The notes below the pieces were generated by a model. It had not been told where the DNA came from, searched no databases, and saw nothing but the letters and a program-made list of their open reading frames with translations. The position numbers and the translations under genes are program-made. From Pinguiococcus pyrenoidosus (taxonomy: Eukaryota; Sar; Pinguiophyceae; Pinguiochrysidales; Pinguiochrysidaceae), in the NCBI GenBank assembly GCA_019677205.1, contig JAAMXY010000227.1, positions 1-46,096 on the forward strand: DNA of 46,096 nt. The letters are read 5' to 3'. Each line of letters starts with the position of its first letter. The first letter of the stretch is position 1. This document shows, piece after piece, positions 22,477-31,664 of this stretch.

Positions 22477-22777
22477 AGGAGACGGCGTGGCCTTCAGTTT
22501 TGCTTCGCCGCTTCGCATTGTCGGCGACTGCGGCATCAATTTTCGGGCGCGCTTAGCATCGAGCCGCTGCGGCATGGAGGAAGGCATCCAGCAAGCGCGG
22601 CGCACGGTGCAGGCCGGCAAGCATGAGATCTTGAGGAGCATTTAGGGCGAAGACCATGCCCGGGGACGCGCCAGTGAGATGGCTTGAGGAAAGTAGACGA
22701 CTGGATCGCCAACGATACTTTCTTGGGCGAAGCAGACACGAGCTTCACAGAGCGCTTGTTCCCGGGTGGCTTGGGCC
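22477..22777. other. Convergent 3' region, INPP4-like and Bud32 genes
   Basis: About 300 nt with no gene visible; presumed overlapping or adjacent 3' UTRs. Confidence 0.5.
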
Positions 22778-23480
22778 TCAGCCAAAGCACTCGCGTTTGC
22801 GCCCTCGCATCCGCACCTCCGCGAGGCGGTGCATCACTTGATTCGCCGTGCGGCAGCTCCGCTTGTAGACCCGCAGCGCCTCGTCAATCAGCGGTTTCGC
22901 TCCCGCATGAGTGGCATCCAAGGCCCGCTCCAAGACGTACAGGTCCACGGCCTTATCCTCCGGCAAGGTCGCCGTCGCCCCCAGGCCGAAGTCGATGGCG
23001 CAGAGCGATTCCGTCGTCTCCCGCACCAGAAAGTTGGACGTCGTGGGGTCTCCGTGCACAATGTCCGCATCATGCAGCTGCGCCATGATCTGGCCCAACT
23101 TGCTGGCCATGGCCACTTGTTCCTCCGGAGAGGCCGCATTGTCCAGATACTCGCGAAGCGTCATGCCCGCGACTCTCTCCATGTGGATCTCATGCGCGTC
23201 GCTGTCGACGCGAAAGATGCACGGCGTGTCCACGCCGGCCTTGCGCGCGCGCACGAGGCATCTCACCTCGTGCACCACCCGCTGCTTGGTCAGGCGCTCG
23301 TCCAGCTGTGGGTGTCTGTAGCGCTTTCGAAAGCGCTCTTTCACCACCGCCGGGCGTCCGAGGAACTGGCCTGCGCGCACGCGCTTGGGACGTGTCAAAA
23401 TCGCTTGGGATGCAGAGGGCACAGAACAAGATAAGATGGAGTACCGCTTCGGCGCCTTGGCTGAGGATTTCGGACTCCAT
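22778..23480 (-). CDS. TP53RK: Bud32/TP53RK (PRPK) kinase of the KEOPS/EKC complex
   Basis: Two exons, 23480-23445 and 23383-22778 (61-nt intron with AAG acceptor), about 213 aa. This is the small atypical kinase/ATPase subunit of KEOPS, needed for t6A37 modification of ANN-decoding tRNAs. The short first exon MESEILSQGAEA joins to RVRAGQFLGRPAVVKERFRK, reproducing the family's N-terminus (QGAEA-x-V...VVK). Then follow KRYRHPQLDERLTKQR, the catalytic loop HGDPTTSNF, DFGLG, EDKAVDLYVLERA and the basic C-terminal tail RMRGRKRECFG, all typical. The missing activation segment is normal for the family. Length matches archaeal and eukaryotic Bud32. The long open frame upstream of exon 1 is not needed. 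An E2F-like site lies about 45 nt upstream. Confidence 0.93.
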
Positions 23481-23841
23481 TTCGCCGCGGGAGATCCGAT
23501 CTTCTGATCTTTCGCGCGCAGTTTTGGCGGGAAAATCGCAGGTGTTCTCCCATTTTGATCTGTTGATGCGTTTCGATATCCGTGACATCGACTCGTTTTG
23601 GTTCGGATGCGTAGCACAGCCAGATGCGCCCACTTCGGCACTTGATTGGCTTGAGTCCGCACGCACTTGAAGATACGGCGAATATTACTGGGCAACGGCT
23701 TGTCTCGTGCACGCTTATCTCCCAATAACTTAGCTCGATAAATCAAAGATCCGTCGCCCGCCCTGCTCTTCACGTGAACGGCCAGCGAAGGCCCTTTCGC
23801 GCGCTTTTGACTTCTCTCGTCCGCGCCATTTCGATCTCAAC
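23481..23841. promoter_or_regulatory. Divergent promoter with E2F-like and G-box motifs
   Basis: Between the Bud32 and cyclophilin starts lie TTTTGGCGGGAAAA (23522-23535), an adjacent TTTCGCGC (about 23510), another TTTCGCGCGC (23795-23804, about 40 nt before the cyclophilin ATG) and a CACGTG palindrome (23771-23776). The motif identity is seen in the sequence; function is inferred. Confidence 0.5.
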
Positions 23842-24965
23842 ATGCTCAGACTAGTGACAGGTACCTTCCAGCTGCTTTGCTGAGCTGTTTACGGCCTGTG
23901 GGAGTCGCCCGTAGGCATGTTTGCGCATGCCTTTGTTGAAGTCTTTTGATCCTGCCTGCCGCAGCGCTCCTCGCGGCCGTCGGCGCCAATGCGTTTGCTC
24001 CGTTTGGGCGCAGGGCGGCGCGTGGGCGCACGCTGATGATGGCCAATCCAACGGCCACCTTCACGACCAGCATGGGGAGCTTCAAGGTCTGCAACTGCTA
24101 CGCAAAGCGAAGCGGAGCAGCCCAAATCAGGAAATGGCTGACAAGATTTGCCACCTGTGGCCTTCAGGCGGAGCTGTACTTGGATGAGATGCCGGTCACG
24201 ACGTCGAACTTTATCGATCTGGCGCAGAGCGGCTTCTACAACGGCCTCACCTTCCACCGCGTCATTCCCAAGTTCATGGCGCAGTTTGGATGCCCCAAGA
24301 GGTATACAGATATCTGCTCACCTATATATTTATATACACATATATGGAAAGAAGAAGAAGAAGAGTCAGAACCAGAGAGACACAGAGATATGGCGGGAGG
24401 GGGAGAAGGGGGAAGGACAGAGGGAGAGAGAGAGAGAGAGAGAGAGACAGATGTTGAAAGCGCGACTGATTGGCGAGCGATCTGATTGCATTTCTGCAGC
24501 AAGGACCCGACAGAGATGATGGCAGGCACGGGCGGACCCGACGGTGGCACCAGCTACAAGAACATCAAGACTGGCGACACGGTGGACCGCGATGGCGGCG
24601 GCAACATCCCCGACGAATTCACCGCCAAGGTAAAGGAAAAACGAAGGGAAATCTTCTGTGCCAAAGGCCAACGCGATGTGCTGCTTGTCTTTTTCCTTTT
24701 GTCACAAAAGCTCTCGAACGAGCCGGGCACGCTGAGCATGGCCAACACCGGGATGCCGAACAGCGGTGGATCCCAATTCTTCATCAATGTGGTTCACAAC
24801 AAGTTCCTCGACTGGTTCGACAACTCAACCCCGAGCAAGCACCCGGTCTTCGGCAAGATCACGGAAGGCCTCGACGTCGTGGAGTCCATCGTTGCGGTGC
24901 CCACGAGCCGAGACAAGCCCAAGACGCCGGTTGTTATGGAATCCGTCGAGATCGAGGGCTTGTAG
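23842..24965 (+). CDS. Plastid-targeted cyclophilin-type peptidyl-prolyl isomerase
   Basis: Five exons: 23842-23860, 23965-24086, 24168-24301, 24500-24629 and 24711-24965, about 219 aa. A 19-nt first exon splices to give [20 protein letters not shown] followed by GRRAARGR, a textbook complex-plastid presequence with an AFAP junction. The enzyme catalyses cis-trans isomerisation of X-Pro bonds and assists folding. Cyclophilin signatures are visible: [33 protein letters not shown] (catalytic Arg), [20 protein letters not shown] and [14 protein letters not shown]. Two introns (24087-24167 and 24630-24710) are each exactly 81 nt, a multiple of three, and stop-free, so unspliced mRNA stays in frame. 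They are recognised because they interrupt conserved blocks ([14 protein letters not shown] and [12 protein letters not shown]). Intron 3 (24302-24499) carries a GA repeat. Confidence 0.93.
24424..24447. repeat. GA microsatellite in cyclophilin intron 3
   Basis: Uninterrupted (GA)n within the 198-nt intron. Confidence 0.9.
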
Positions 24966-25259
24966 GGCTGGGCGCGACGGCGTGCCTCTGTGGCCAGGCC
25001 ACGGGGGAAGAGGGACCATGTCCGCCAGCCGCGCTGCTGGAGCATGAAGGCGGGGTGGCATGCTCTCGGTTGGCATTTGTGTGACGTCTGAAGATGGGCG
25101 CTCTGCAGTCCAGGCGGGCAGCGAAGCGAGGCGCAGGCGGGGAGGGGAGGGGGAAGCAATGATGCGTCAAATCGGACCCGGGACATTCGTGCTCAAATCC
25201 TCCGATCCTCAAATCTCCACGTCTTCAAATCTCTTGCTTGCTCTACTATGTACACGGAC
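24966..25259. other. Convergent 3' region, cyclophilin and 7TM genes
   Basis: About 294 nt of purine-rich spacer with no gene visible. Confidence 0.5.
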
Positions 25260-27244
25260 CTACGCTCGGCCACGTGGCTGCTGAGGAGGAGGGGCCTGCT
25301 TCACGAGGAACTCAATCTCACCGTCTGGATTCTCCACCACCAAGGCGTCCTGATTCAGCGACGGCGCAAAGAACTCCTCCGTGGTGTACGGCAGGGTGAG
25401 CGAGAGGTTCTCCTGCGGCTTCGGCGCATCCTCAGCTTTCGCACCGGACAGTTCGATCTCGTGGTACTCCGCGTGGGTTTTGTGATCTTCCGTCTCCTCT
25501 CCGATCCGACTCCTGCTCCGCCGCCCGAAGTGCGGCTTCCAGCTGAATCGGCTGCCCGCGCTGGTCTTGCCCGAGAAGCGCAGGGCGCTGTTGTCATCCA
25601 GGTCGCTTGCCGTCGAGCCCACCGCGCTCTTCTTCACGACCGAGTCCCCGTCCGCGTCGTCGCCTGGCCCAAGCATTTCGAAGATGGGCGGTATTTGCCG
25701 ATCCTCTTCCTCCGTCTCCTGGCCGCTCCGCACGGCGTCCATGAAGAAGTAGGGCGAGAATCTCCTCGGCCGGTAGAGATACCCAAGCGTGAAGATGATC
25801 ACCAAGAACGCCACCTCGCCGATAATCAGGGAGATGACGATGTCGGCCCCCATGTACAAAGCAGTGTGCTCGGCGGCCAGCGTGATTACATACAAGAACC
25901 CCAGCAGCACGAAGATGCGGAACATGTTGGCTCGCTCCCGGACGGGCTGTCGAAAGACTGGCCGAGCGTCTGTCGGCACGAGGGACTCGATGAAGGCCGC
26001 GTGCCGCAGCGTGCGCCAGGAGCTCCTCAGCAGCTGCTGGAGCGGAAGGCCGTAGAGGATCAGGATGTAGATCAGCACCCCCAGCGAGCTGAGCGTGGCG
26101 CGCCACAGGATCAGGAAGATGGAGCTCCCGCAGTAGAACATGGTCATGTGCACGATGATCCCCCGCCAGTCATCCTGCGTGAGCCGCGACGAGACGATGC
26201 AGTAGCCGGTTGCGCCCATCAGCAAGACCGTCATGCTGAGCGTTTCGTGGATGAGCTGCGTGTTCAGGATCGCGATGCTCAGCCAGAAGTTGCACATGCC
26301 GTTCAGCTCGCAGCGGTACCAGAAGATGGCGGTCAGCGCCACCACGGGGGCCTTGGTGATGGGAATGATCGTCGCCGCCCGGGAGATGGACAGCACGTTG
26401 AGGCCCATCCAGCAGTAGTTGGAGATGACCCAGACCAGCAGGCCCAGGCCCCACAACGACGCGATCACGATGTAGAAGATCGGGAGCACGGGGAAGAAGG
26501 AGCCTTCGTCCTCCTCCAGAAGGAAGTACCCACTCGGGATCTCCAGGGAGCACTCCTCCTTGGGAAGCGTGTAGCACTTGTCGAACAGGCCCTCCCCGAT
26601 GTCGCAATGCATCTCCGCGAGCTCGCACAGCTTTCGGCACGGCGGAACGGAGCTCGCGTCGGCTTCGGACAGCGGGCAGTGCCGCAGGTGCGCAATGCAG
26701 GTGAAGAGCCGCAGCAGCTGACGGCAGAGTGGTCGATCCCGACCAGCCTCCATGTTGGCATCCAGCGACGCGCCAACTCGCTCATTGACTTCTTCCCAGC
26801 TGAGCAGTCGCCCGTATTCCTAGAGGACAACGTCAGGACAGCGTCAGGCTTCAGTCGTCCTTCACAGACCCCTCACACAAATCCATGGCCCCGGCCGCTC
26901 GAACACCCAGGCCGCAGCACAGGCTTCCGCCTGGTCCGCGTTGGGGCCCTTCCGGAATTCTGTTCCCACCATCTGGGTTGCGTTCTGTCCTTGAGGACGA
27001 AGAGCTTCCGGAGCCGACCTGCCGCGGGCGGGGTGCTCCCTACCTTTCGAAGGCCATTGGAGGCGGTCTGGGCGCTCTCGTAGTGCAGGGCGACGGGCCA
27101 ATCGATGCCGCTGCACTCGGACACGCTGGGTACTTGCGCTGATTCACAGCTCATCAACGCTCTGGAGTCCGTGTAGTTGGCGAAGTCCAGCAGAGACGCC
27201 CCCTGCGCCCCCAGGCCGCAGAGCAGCAGGAGAGGCCACCTCAT
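25260..27244 (-). CDS. Seven-transmembrane protein with Frizzled-like cysteine-rich domain
   Basis: Exons 27244-27044 and 26819-25260 (224-nt intron, TAG acceptor), about 586 aa. A signal peptide (MRWPLLLLCGLGAQG) is followed by an ectodomain with exactly ten cysteines (about residues 33, 44, 99, 108, 115, 128, 132, 139, 149, 157). Their order matches the Frizzled CRD: RLFTC ... HC ... VPPCRKLCELAEMHC ... KC. About seven hydrophobic spans follow (for example VLPIFYIVIASLWGLGLLVW, MFRIFVLLGFLYVITLAA, VISLIIGEVAFLVIIFTLGY). A polar cytosolic tail of about 140 residues, rich in Ser and acidic residues, ends the protein. CRDs bind lipidated or other extracellular ligands. The 7TM core is not clearly Class F; it could be a GOST/TMEM145-like fold. 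Probably a plasma or endomembrane receptor. The ligand is unknown. Confidence 0.75.
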
Positions 27245-27618
27245 CCTGGCGGCGTCCGCGCGCGTTCCAAGCGCTCTGTGAAGCGCCAACAAAACCCTCA
27301 GTGGCGGCGGATTAAGTGACCGGGAGATGGCCGTTTTCAATTTGGAAAGCGGAATCTGCGCGGACAGAGCGTCAGCCATTGGCTTAGATGGTGGAGGACT
27401 GGTTTGCTAGCGGCGCCTATGGCGGAGCAATGGAACTTCGTGGAGACATCCAAGAGTTTCAAAGTGTTGAAACACGGAGTTCTTGAAATACGTTGAGAGT
27501 TCTTGGTTTTGTGCTTTCGGGCTTTCGGGCTTTCGGGCTTTCGTGCTTTCGGCAATGATGGTTTTAGTAAACCAGACACGTGAACTGCAGAAAAAAAAGA
27601 CAAAGAAAAAAATGATGT
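27245..27618. other. Region between 7TM gene start and tRNA gene
   Basis: Holds the 7TM gene promoter and a small 8-bp tandem repeat (GCTTTCGG, about five units, 27513-27552). No gene is visible. Confidence 0.5.
27606..27612 (-). terminator. RNA polymerase III terminator (T7)
   Basis: A run of seven T on the tRNA sense strand, a few bases after its 3' end, followed by a second T-rich run at about 27591-27598. Confidence 0.85.
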
Positions 27619-27719
27619 GCAGCAGCTGGGGTTCGAACCCAGGCGTACGAATACAGTGGGGATCTCAAGCACGGCTGCGCTCTTGAATCCACCCCCTTAG
27701 ACCACTCGGGCACTGCTGC
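27619..27719 (-). tRNA. tRNA-Leu(CAA) with a ~20-nt anticodon-loop intron
   Basis: On the minus strand a 7-bp acceptor stem (GCAGCAG/CTGCTGC) closes a cloverleaf. It has D-arm CCC...GGG around GAGTGGTCTAA (A box), anticodon loop TTCAAG with anticodon CAA at 27685-27683, a class II variable arm TGTA-TTCG-TACG, and a perfect T arm CTGGG-TTCGAAC-CCCAG (B box). About 20 nt between the anticodon loop and its 3' stem are an intron at the canonical position after base 37. Its CTTG can pair with the anticodon CAAG, as in other eukaryotic tRNA-Leu(CAA) precursors. The anticodon stem has one A-C mismatch. No CCA is encoded. Confidence 0.93.
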
Positions 27720-27777
27720 GAACAGCCAACAGGTACTCAACCTGACCGAGAAGCTGAGCAGCCAGGGAAACGGCAGG

Positions 27778-27787
27778 GTATATATAC
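27778..27787. promoter_or_regulatory. Possible TATA element upstream of tRNA gene
   Basis: Self-complementary GTATATATAC, about 60 nt upstream of the tRNA 5' end. It is somewhat far for a pol III TATA box, so weak. Confidence 0.3.
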
Positions 27788-28321
27788 GCTGTCTGAAAGT
27801 GACGGTCCAACGACTGCCGCATGCAAACCTTGCGCCACACGACCGCGTAGCCTCAGTATTTTCCAGTTTTACGCACTCTACGCGATGAGATTTTCGGGGG
27901 GGGGACTTGAGGACTGTCTGGCAGCTGACTTATCAGCGTCGTGCTTCCACGAGGCGCGTTTCTGGGGAAAGGATCGATGGCGTTCTTCGTGAGAACCTGC
28001 GCGCCTCGAGACTGTGAAGCAGCATTCCCGTACGCTTGCCATCATGAATGCTTGACGATGGCTTTGGAAAGCAGTGTGGATGTTCAGGGGAATCCGACAC
28101 TCTCCATGATCTCCCGTGTTCATCCGCAAGGACAGCAGCAGCCTGGGGTCCGCTGGTGCACTGATGCGTTAAAACAAAGCTGAACAAGAAAAGAAGGCTG
28201 ATGAAAAAGCAGTGACCTCGCAAGGGACGACGCTCCCTTTCTGGATCAAAAGGCCTGTTCAGGAGTTTGGCAGGATAAGGACGACTCCTTTGCAGTCCCA
28301 AAAAAACTCCGAACCGTCCAG
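27788..28321. other. Upstream region of Tudor-like kinase gene
   Basis: No gene is visible. It contains a G9 run near 27896-27904 and the presumed promoter/5' UTR of the gene starting at 28322. Confidence 0.5.
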
Positions 28322-31300
28322 ATGCCGCGGTATCTAGCCTTTGCTTCTCGCGGAGATGGCAATGATCCAGCGGCGCGACAGGCCAAAGGCGCGATTTGCC
28401 CTCTCGACGTCTCTCCCGTGCGAGATAGAAGAAAAAGTACCATGCGAGGAAAAGGTGCCTTGCTTGTAGAGTCACACAGCTCCGACGGCGAGGAGACGGA
28501 CGTCGCGATGGAGGGCCGCAAGCAGTTGCCCAAAGAGCCGAAGCGTCCCTTCATGAAGAGCCTCGAAGCAGCAGTCGCAACGCTGCTGCGACAGCTGGGA
28601 ATAGTGGGGGAGCGCAGGATATCGAGCTGTACAAGCAGTGGCCCCAGCAAGGGCAGCGTCTCTCAAGGGCGAAAGCACTTCTCGTTGGCAGGGCGCCCGA
28701 GCCTTGCGGCGCGGAAAGCCTCACCGGTGCACCAGGACAGCGCACAACTTGCGAAGGGGGTGGCGACAGAGCCGGTCTCTGCCGAGGAGGAGCGGCAGGA
28801 GTGTCTGGACTGGATTGCATCCGATGGCTGCTCATTTCTCCGCGAGGCGTTGCTTTCGCTGCAACCCTTGTCGCAATTGCCTGTCGAAGACGGTTGCGAT
28901 CAGTTGGAAAGACTAGTCACGGTCCAAAGGCACCGCTGGGAAGCAAATGGCACCGCGCCGTCTGGGCATCGTGATCTTGATGTCAGGATTGAAGACACGC
29001 TCTGTGAGCTCGCGACCGCGCTTCGGACTCCGGAAGAACGCGCAGAAACGGGTTCAGAAGCTTCGCTAAGCATCCTTCGAAGCAGTCTAAGGGACCTGGT
29101 CGTAGCTCTGGTTTTCGGCGGCGAGGAGATTCGGAAGAGATTGTGTGACCTTGGACTTGTGCGCGCTGCTGGGATGGCGATGTACTCGATATCGCAACAC
29201 AGTGCAGTCGGCCTTTCGCGAAAGGGAAGCGGGTCGCTGGGAACCCAACGAGACGGAGACTGCCTCCCATCAGCCTCCACAGAAGACCATACCAGCGATG
29301 CCTTCGCAGCTGGAGATCCTGTTGACGGCCTTTGCACGACGCAAGGCGGAAAGCAACGCTGGTTCAGCGGGGTTGTCGTCGGAGTGCAGGAGAACGAGGG
29401 CAAGCTGTACTTGCACGTCCAGTACGACGACGGCGACGAAGACATGGAAGTACCTGTCGAGAAGCTTCGCCGTTCAAAGAAGCGGACTCGACCCAGGGCT
29501 TCCCGCACGGAGCCGCCACGGAACGCGGCGCTTCTCTCCCCGGCCAAGGAAAGCTCCGCGAAGCCAATGAAGAGCCCCAAGACCTCTGAATCGGCAGTTC
29601 CTGCGTCGAACGATTCTGGCGCTTCTCCAAGGTCACCATCGAAGTCGAGGAGGACGAAAGAGGCGCTCCTAGGCATGCAGCACGATGGTCCGTTTGAATC
29701 GGTGCAAGCGAATCACTGGAAGGGCATGGCGGACGACGACCTGATCATGGACATTCCGCCAGCTATGGTGATGGGAAAGCCGCAGGGGCCGATACAGGAT
29801 GAGAGCGAGGCAAGGGCGAGTGATTGGAACAGTGAAAACCTGCTCTCGGGCGCGGAGCCCTTGCAAAGCGTCGTACCACCTTTAGACGTGGAGCTGAGCC
29901 AGCAGTTCTCATCGCCGCACTTCGATTTGGGTTCAAGCCTTTCGTCAGCAATCACTTGCTCGGAAGGAGCAGGCCCTCGTGCAACGTCTTATCGGAGCCC
30001 GGATGCCACTTTGCCGCTTGACAGCTCGCCGGTCAATCCTCGTGTTCTTCCCGAGGACTTCGATGAGGACTGCCTCGGACTCTCAGCGGTGCTCTTCACG
30101 CTCCTCGCGTTGCGGAGGGACGAGCGCGGGGCATTCCTTGGGGTGGACGAGCGGATCCTTCCAGCGAGCAAAGGCCGCCGTGGTCCAGAGATTACGACAC
30201 ATGTAGAAGCTTGCGAGGTGCTTCGCGCTTTTTTCGACGCTGCTGCGGCCTCGTCCAGAGCACGAGCTCGCGTTGCGAGAGTACGGCGGTATTCGAGAAG
30301 TCTGGCGGTCGCATTCCCTCGCGTGCCGGCCGCAGAGCTGTTCCTGGACCTGGTGTCCCCAGCCGAAGAGCAAAGGTGGTTCCATGTGGACAAGCGAATC
30401 GGCTCCGGGCGCTTCGGCAGAGTCGTCCTAGGCAGCTGCAGGGATGAGAAAGGGAAGACTCGGCGTGCTGCACTGAAGATCGTGCCAGCGGGCACAGCAC
30501 TTGCCCCTTCCTGCGCACTCGGCGACGTCTTTCGGGAAGTCTTGGTGATGAAGGTCCTTTCGGAGGCCCAAGACCGCACCTCTCCGGTTGCTTCGGAGCT
30601 CTTCTGCTGTGGCTTGTGCTTGGAGAGCGAGGCCGCGTACCACATCTGCATGGAGTACTGCGCTTGCGGCACCCTCGTGGCTTGGCGGAGCGAGGAAGGA
30701 GCAAGCTGCCAAGTCGATCAAGCTCTGCGGATCTTCTCTAGCATCTGCAGCAAACTTGCCTTCGCGCATTCCCATGGCATCGTGCATCTGGACTTGAAGA
30801 TGGAGAACATCCTCTTATCCGCGCCGATTGCGAAGGACTCCACGTTCCGCGACATCCAAGCGCGACTTCGTATTGGAGACTGGGGCGAGGCGATGGTCCT
30901 AGGAGATGCGGCCACATCCTCCACACATGAGTTGACCGGCCGCTCCTCTCGCGCGAGGGGCACGCAGGCCATTCAAAGTCCTGAAATGCTTCTGTGTAGT
31001 ACCGAGGCCTCTCTTGAGGTCGCGTCGGAGCCCGTTGCGACGATTGGTCTGGCGGCGGATGTCTGGAGCCTCGGATGCCTGCTCTTCGAGATGCTCGCCG
31101 GGAAGATGCTGTTTGCGGACTTGGCGTTCGCGGAATTCTTCGTCCTGCTGACGCGCGGTGACTCAACCGGGGACGCAACCTCGCAGAGGGACGCTCAGAA
31201 GTTGCCCAGCAGAGCAAAGCTCGACGAAGACTTGCAATTCCTTTCAGCAGTCGAGCGTGAACGCGTCGAGCGGCTCTGGAGCGTGAGCCTTGCTCGTGAC

Positions 31301-31390
31301 TCCCGGAGGCGTTGTTCTGCAGACGAGCTCAGCGCGATCGCGCTGAGCCTGACGACTGAAGCACGCAGAAGTGCTTCGCAGCCAAGCTAA
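28322..31390 (+). CDS. Large protein with Tudor-like domain and atypical protein kinase domain
   Basis: One uninterrupted frame of 1022 aa; an ATG at 28442 is an alternative start. About residues 330-385 form a Tudor-like barrel: WFSGVVVGVQENEGKLYLHV then QYDDGDEDMEVPVEKLR, the type that reads methylated tails or DNA structures. A disordered Ser/Pro/Lys-rich linker follows, with a second partly ordered region (about 585-680). The C-terminal kinase (about 695-1000) has GSGRFGRVVLG, AALKIV, the catalytic loop HLDLKMENILL (HRD Arg replaced by Leu, catalytic Asp kept), DWG in place of DFG, a degenerate APE (QSPEML), and DVWSLGCLLFEMLAG. The metal-binding Asp is retained, so activity is possible but regulation would be unusual. 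Context gives no partner. The combination is not one I recognise. Confidence 0.78.
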   Translation: MPRYLAFASRGDGNDPAARQAKGAICPLDVSPVRDRRKSTMRGKGALLVESHSSDGEETDVAMEGRKQLPKEPKRPFMKSLEAAVATLLRQLGIVGERRISSCTSSGPSKGSVSQGRKHFSLAGRPSLAARKASPVHQDSAQLAKGVATEPVSAEEERQECLDWIASDGCSFLREALLSLQPLSQLPVEDGCDQLERLVTVQRHRWEANGTAPSGHRDLDVRIEDTLCELATALRTPEERAETGSEASLSILRSSLRDLVVALVFGGEEIRKRLCDLGLVRAAGMAMYSISQHSAVGLSRKGSGSLGTQRDGDCLPSASTEDHTSDAFAAGDPVDGLCTTQGGKQRWFSGVVVGVQENEGKLYLHVQYDDGDEDMEVPVEKLRRSKKRTRPRASRTEPPRNAALLSPAKESSAKPMKSPKTSESAVPASNDSGASPRSPSKSRRTKEALLGMQHDGPFESVQANHWKGMADDDLIMDIPPAMVMGKPQGPIQDESEARASDWNSENLLSGAEPLQSVVPPLDVELSQQFSSPHFDLGSSLSSAITCSEGAGPRATSYRSPDATLPLDSSPVNPRVLPEDFDEDCLGLSAVLFTLLALRRDERGAFLGVDERILPASKGRRGPEITTHVEACEVLRAFFDAAAASSRARARVARVRRYSRSLAVAFPRVPAAELFLDLVSPAEEQRWFHVDKRIGSGRFGRVVLGSCRDEKGKTRRAALKIVPAGTALAPSCALGDVFREVLVMKVLSEAQDRTSPVASELFCCGLCLESEAAYHICMEYCACGTLVAWRSEEGASCQVDQALRIFSSICSKLAFAHSHGIVHLDLKMENILLSAPIAKDSTFRDIQARLRIGDWGEAMVLGDAATSSTHELTGRSSRARGTQAIQSPEMLLCSTEASLEVASEPVATIGLAADVWSLGCLLFEMLAGKMLFADLAFAEFFVLLTRGDSTGDATSQRDAQKLPSRAKLDEDLQFLSAVERERVERLWSVSLARDSRRRCSADELSAIALSLTTEARRSASQPS

Positions 31391-31508
31391 TGCTTACCAG
31401 ACAAAAATGTTGTGCAGTCCGAAATGCTTGGCAGTCAAAAGTGCTCAGCAGACAAACGTACTTAGCAGAGAAACGTACTTAGCAGACAAGAGTGCTTAGC
31501 AGACAGGG
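31390..31508. repeat. Seven ~17-bp tandem repeats after the kinase stop codon
   Basis: Imperfect 17-bp units with consensus near GTGCTTAGCAGACAAAC begin right at the TAA stop and continue to 31508; one unit is 16 bp and diverged. They lie in the presumed 3' UTR. Confidence 0.85.
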
Positions 31509-31664
31509 AGAAGGTAGTTGTCTTGTGCGCGTCCGAGTGGAAGATGCGCACATGCAAGAAGCAGAGGTTGCCGGTCGCACGCTCTTCTCCGACCTCTCAT
31601 CACTGCTGCGTCCACAGATTGAGTATTATACTATCCAATTCTGGACCCGCAATCCGATGAGAAG

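Noticed and set aside
25248-27083. 611-codon forward open frame
   Set aside because: Antisense to the CRD-7TM gene. Its translation is His/Gln/Arg-rich with no domain.
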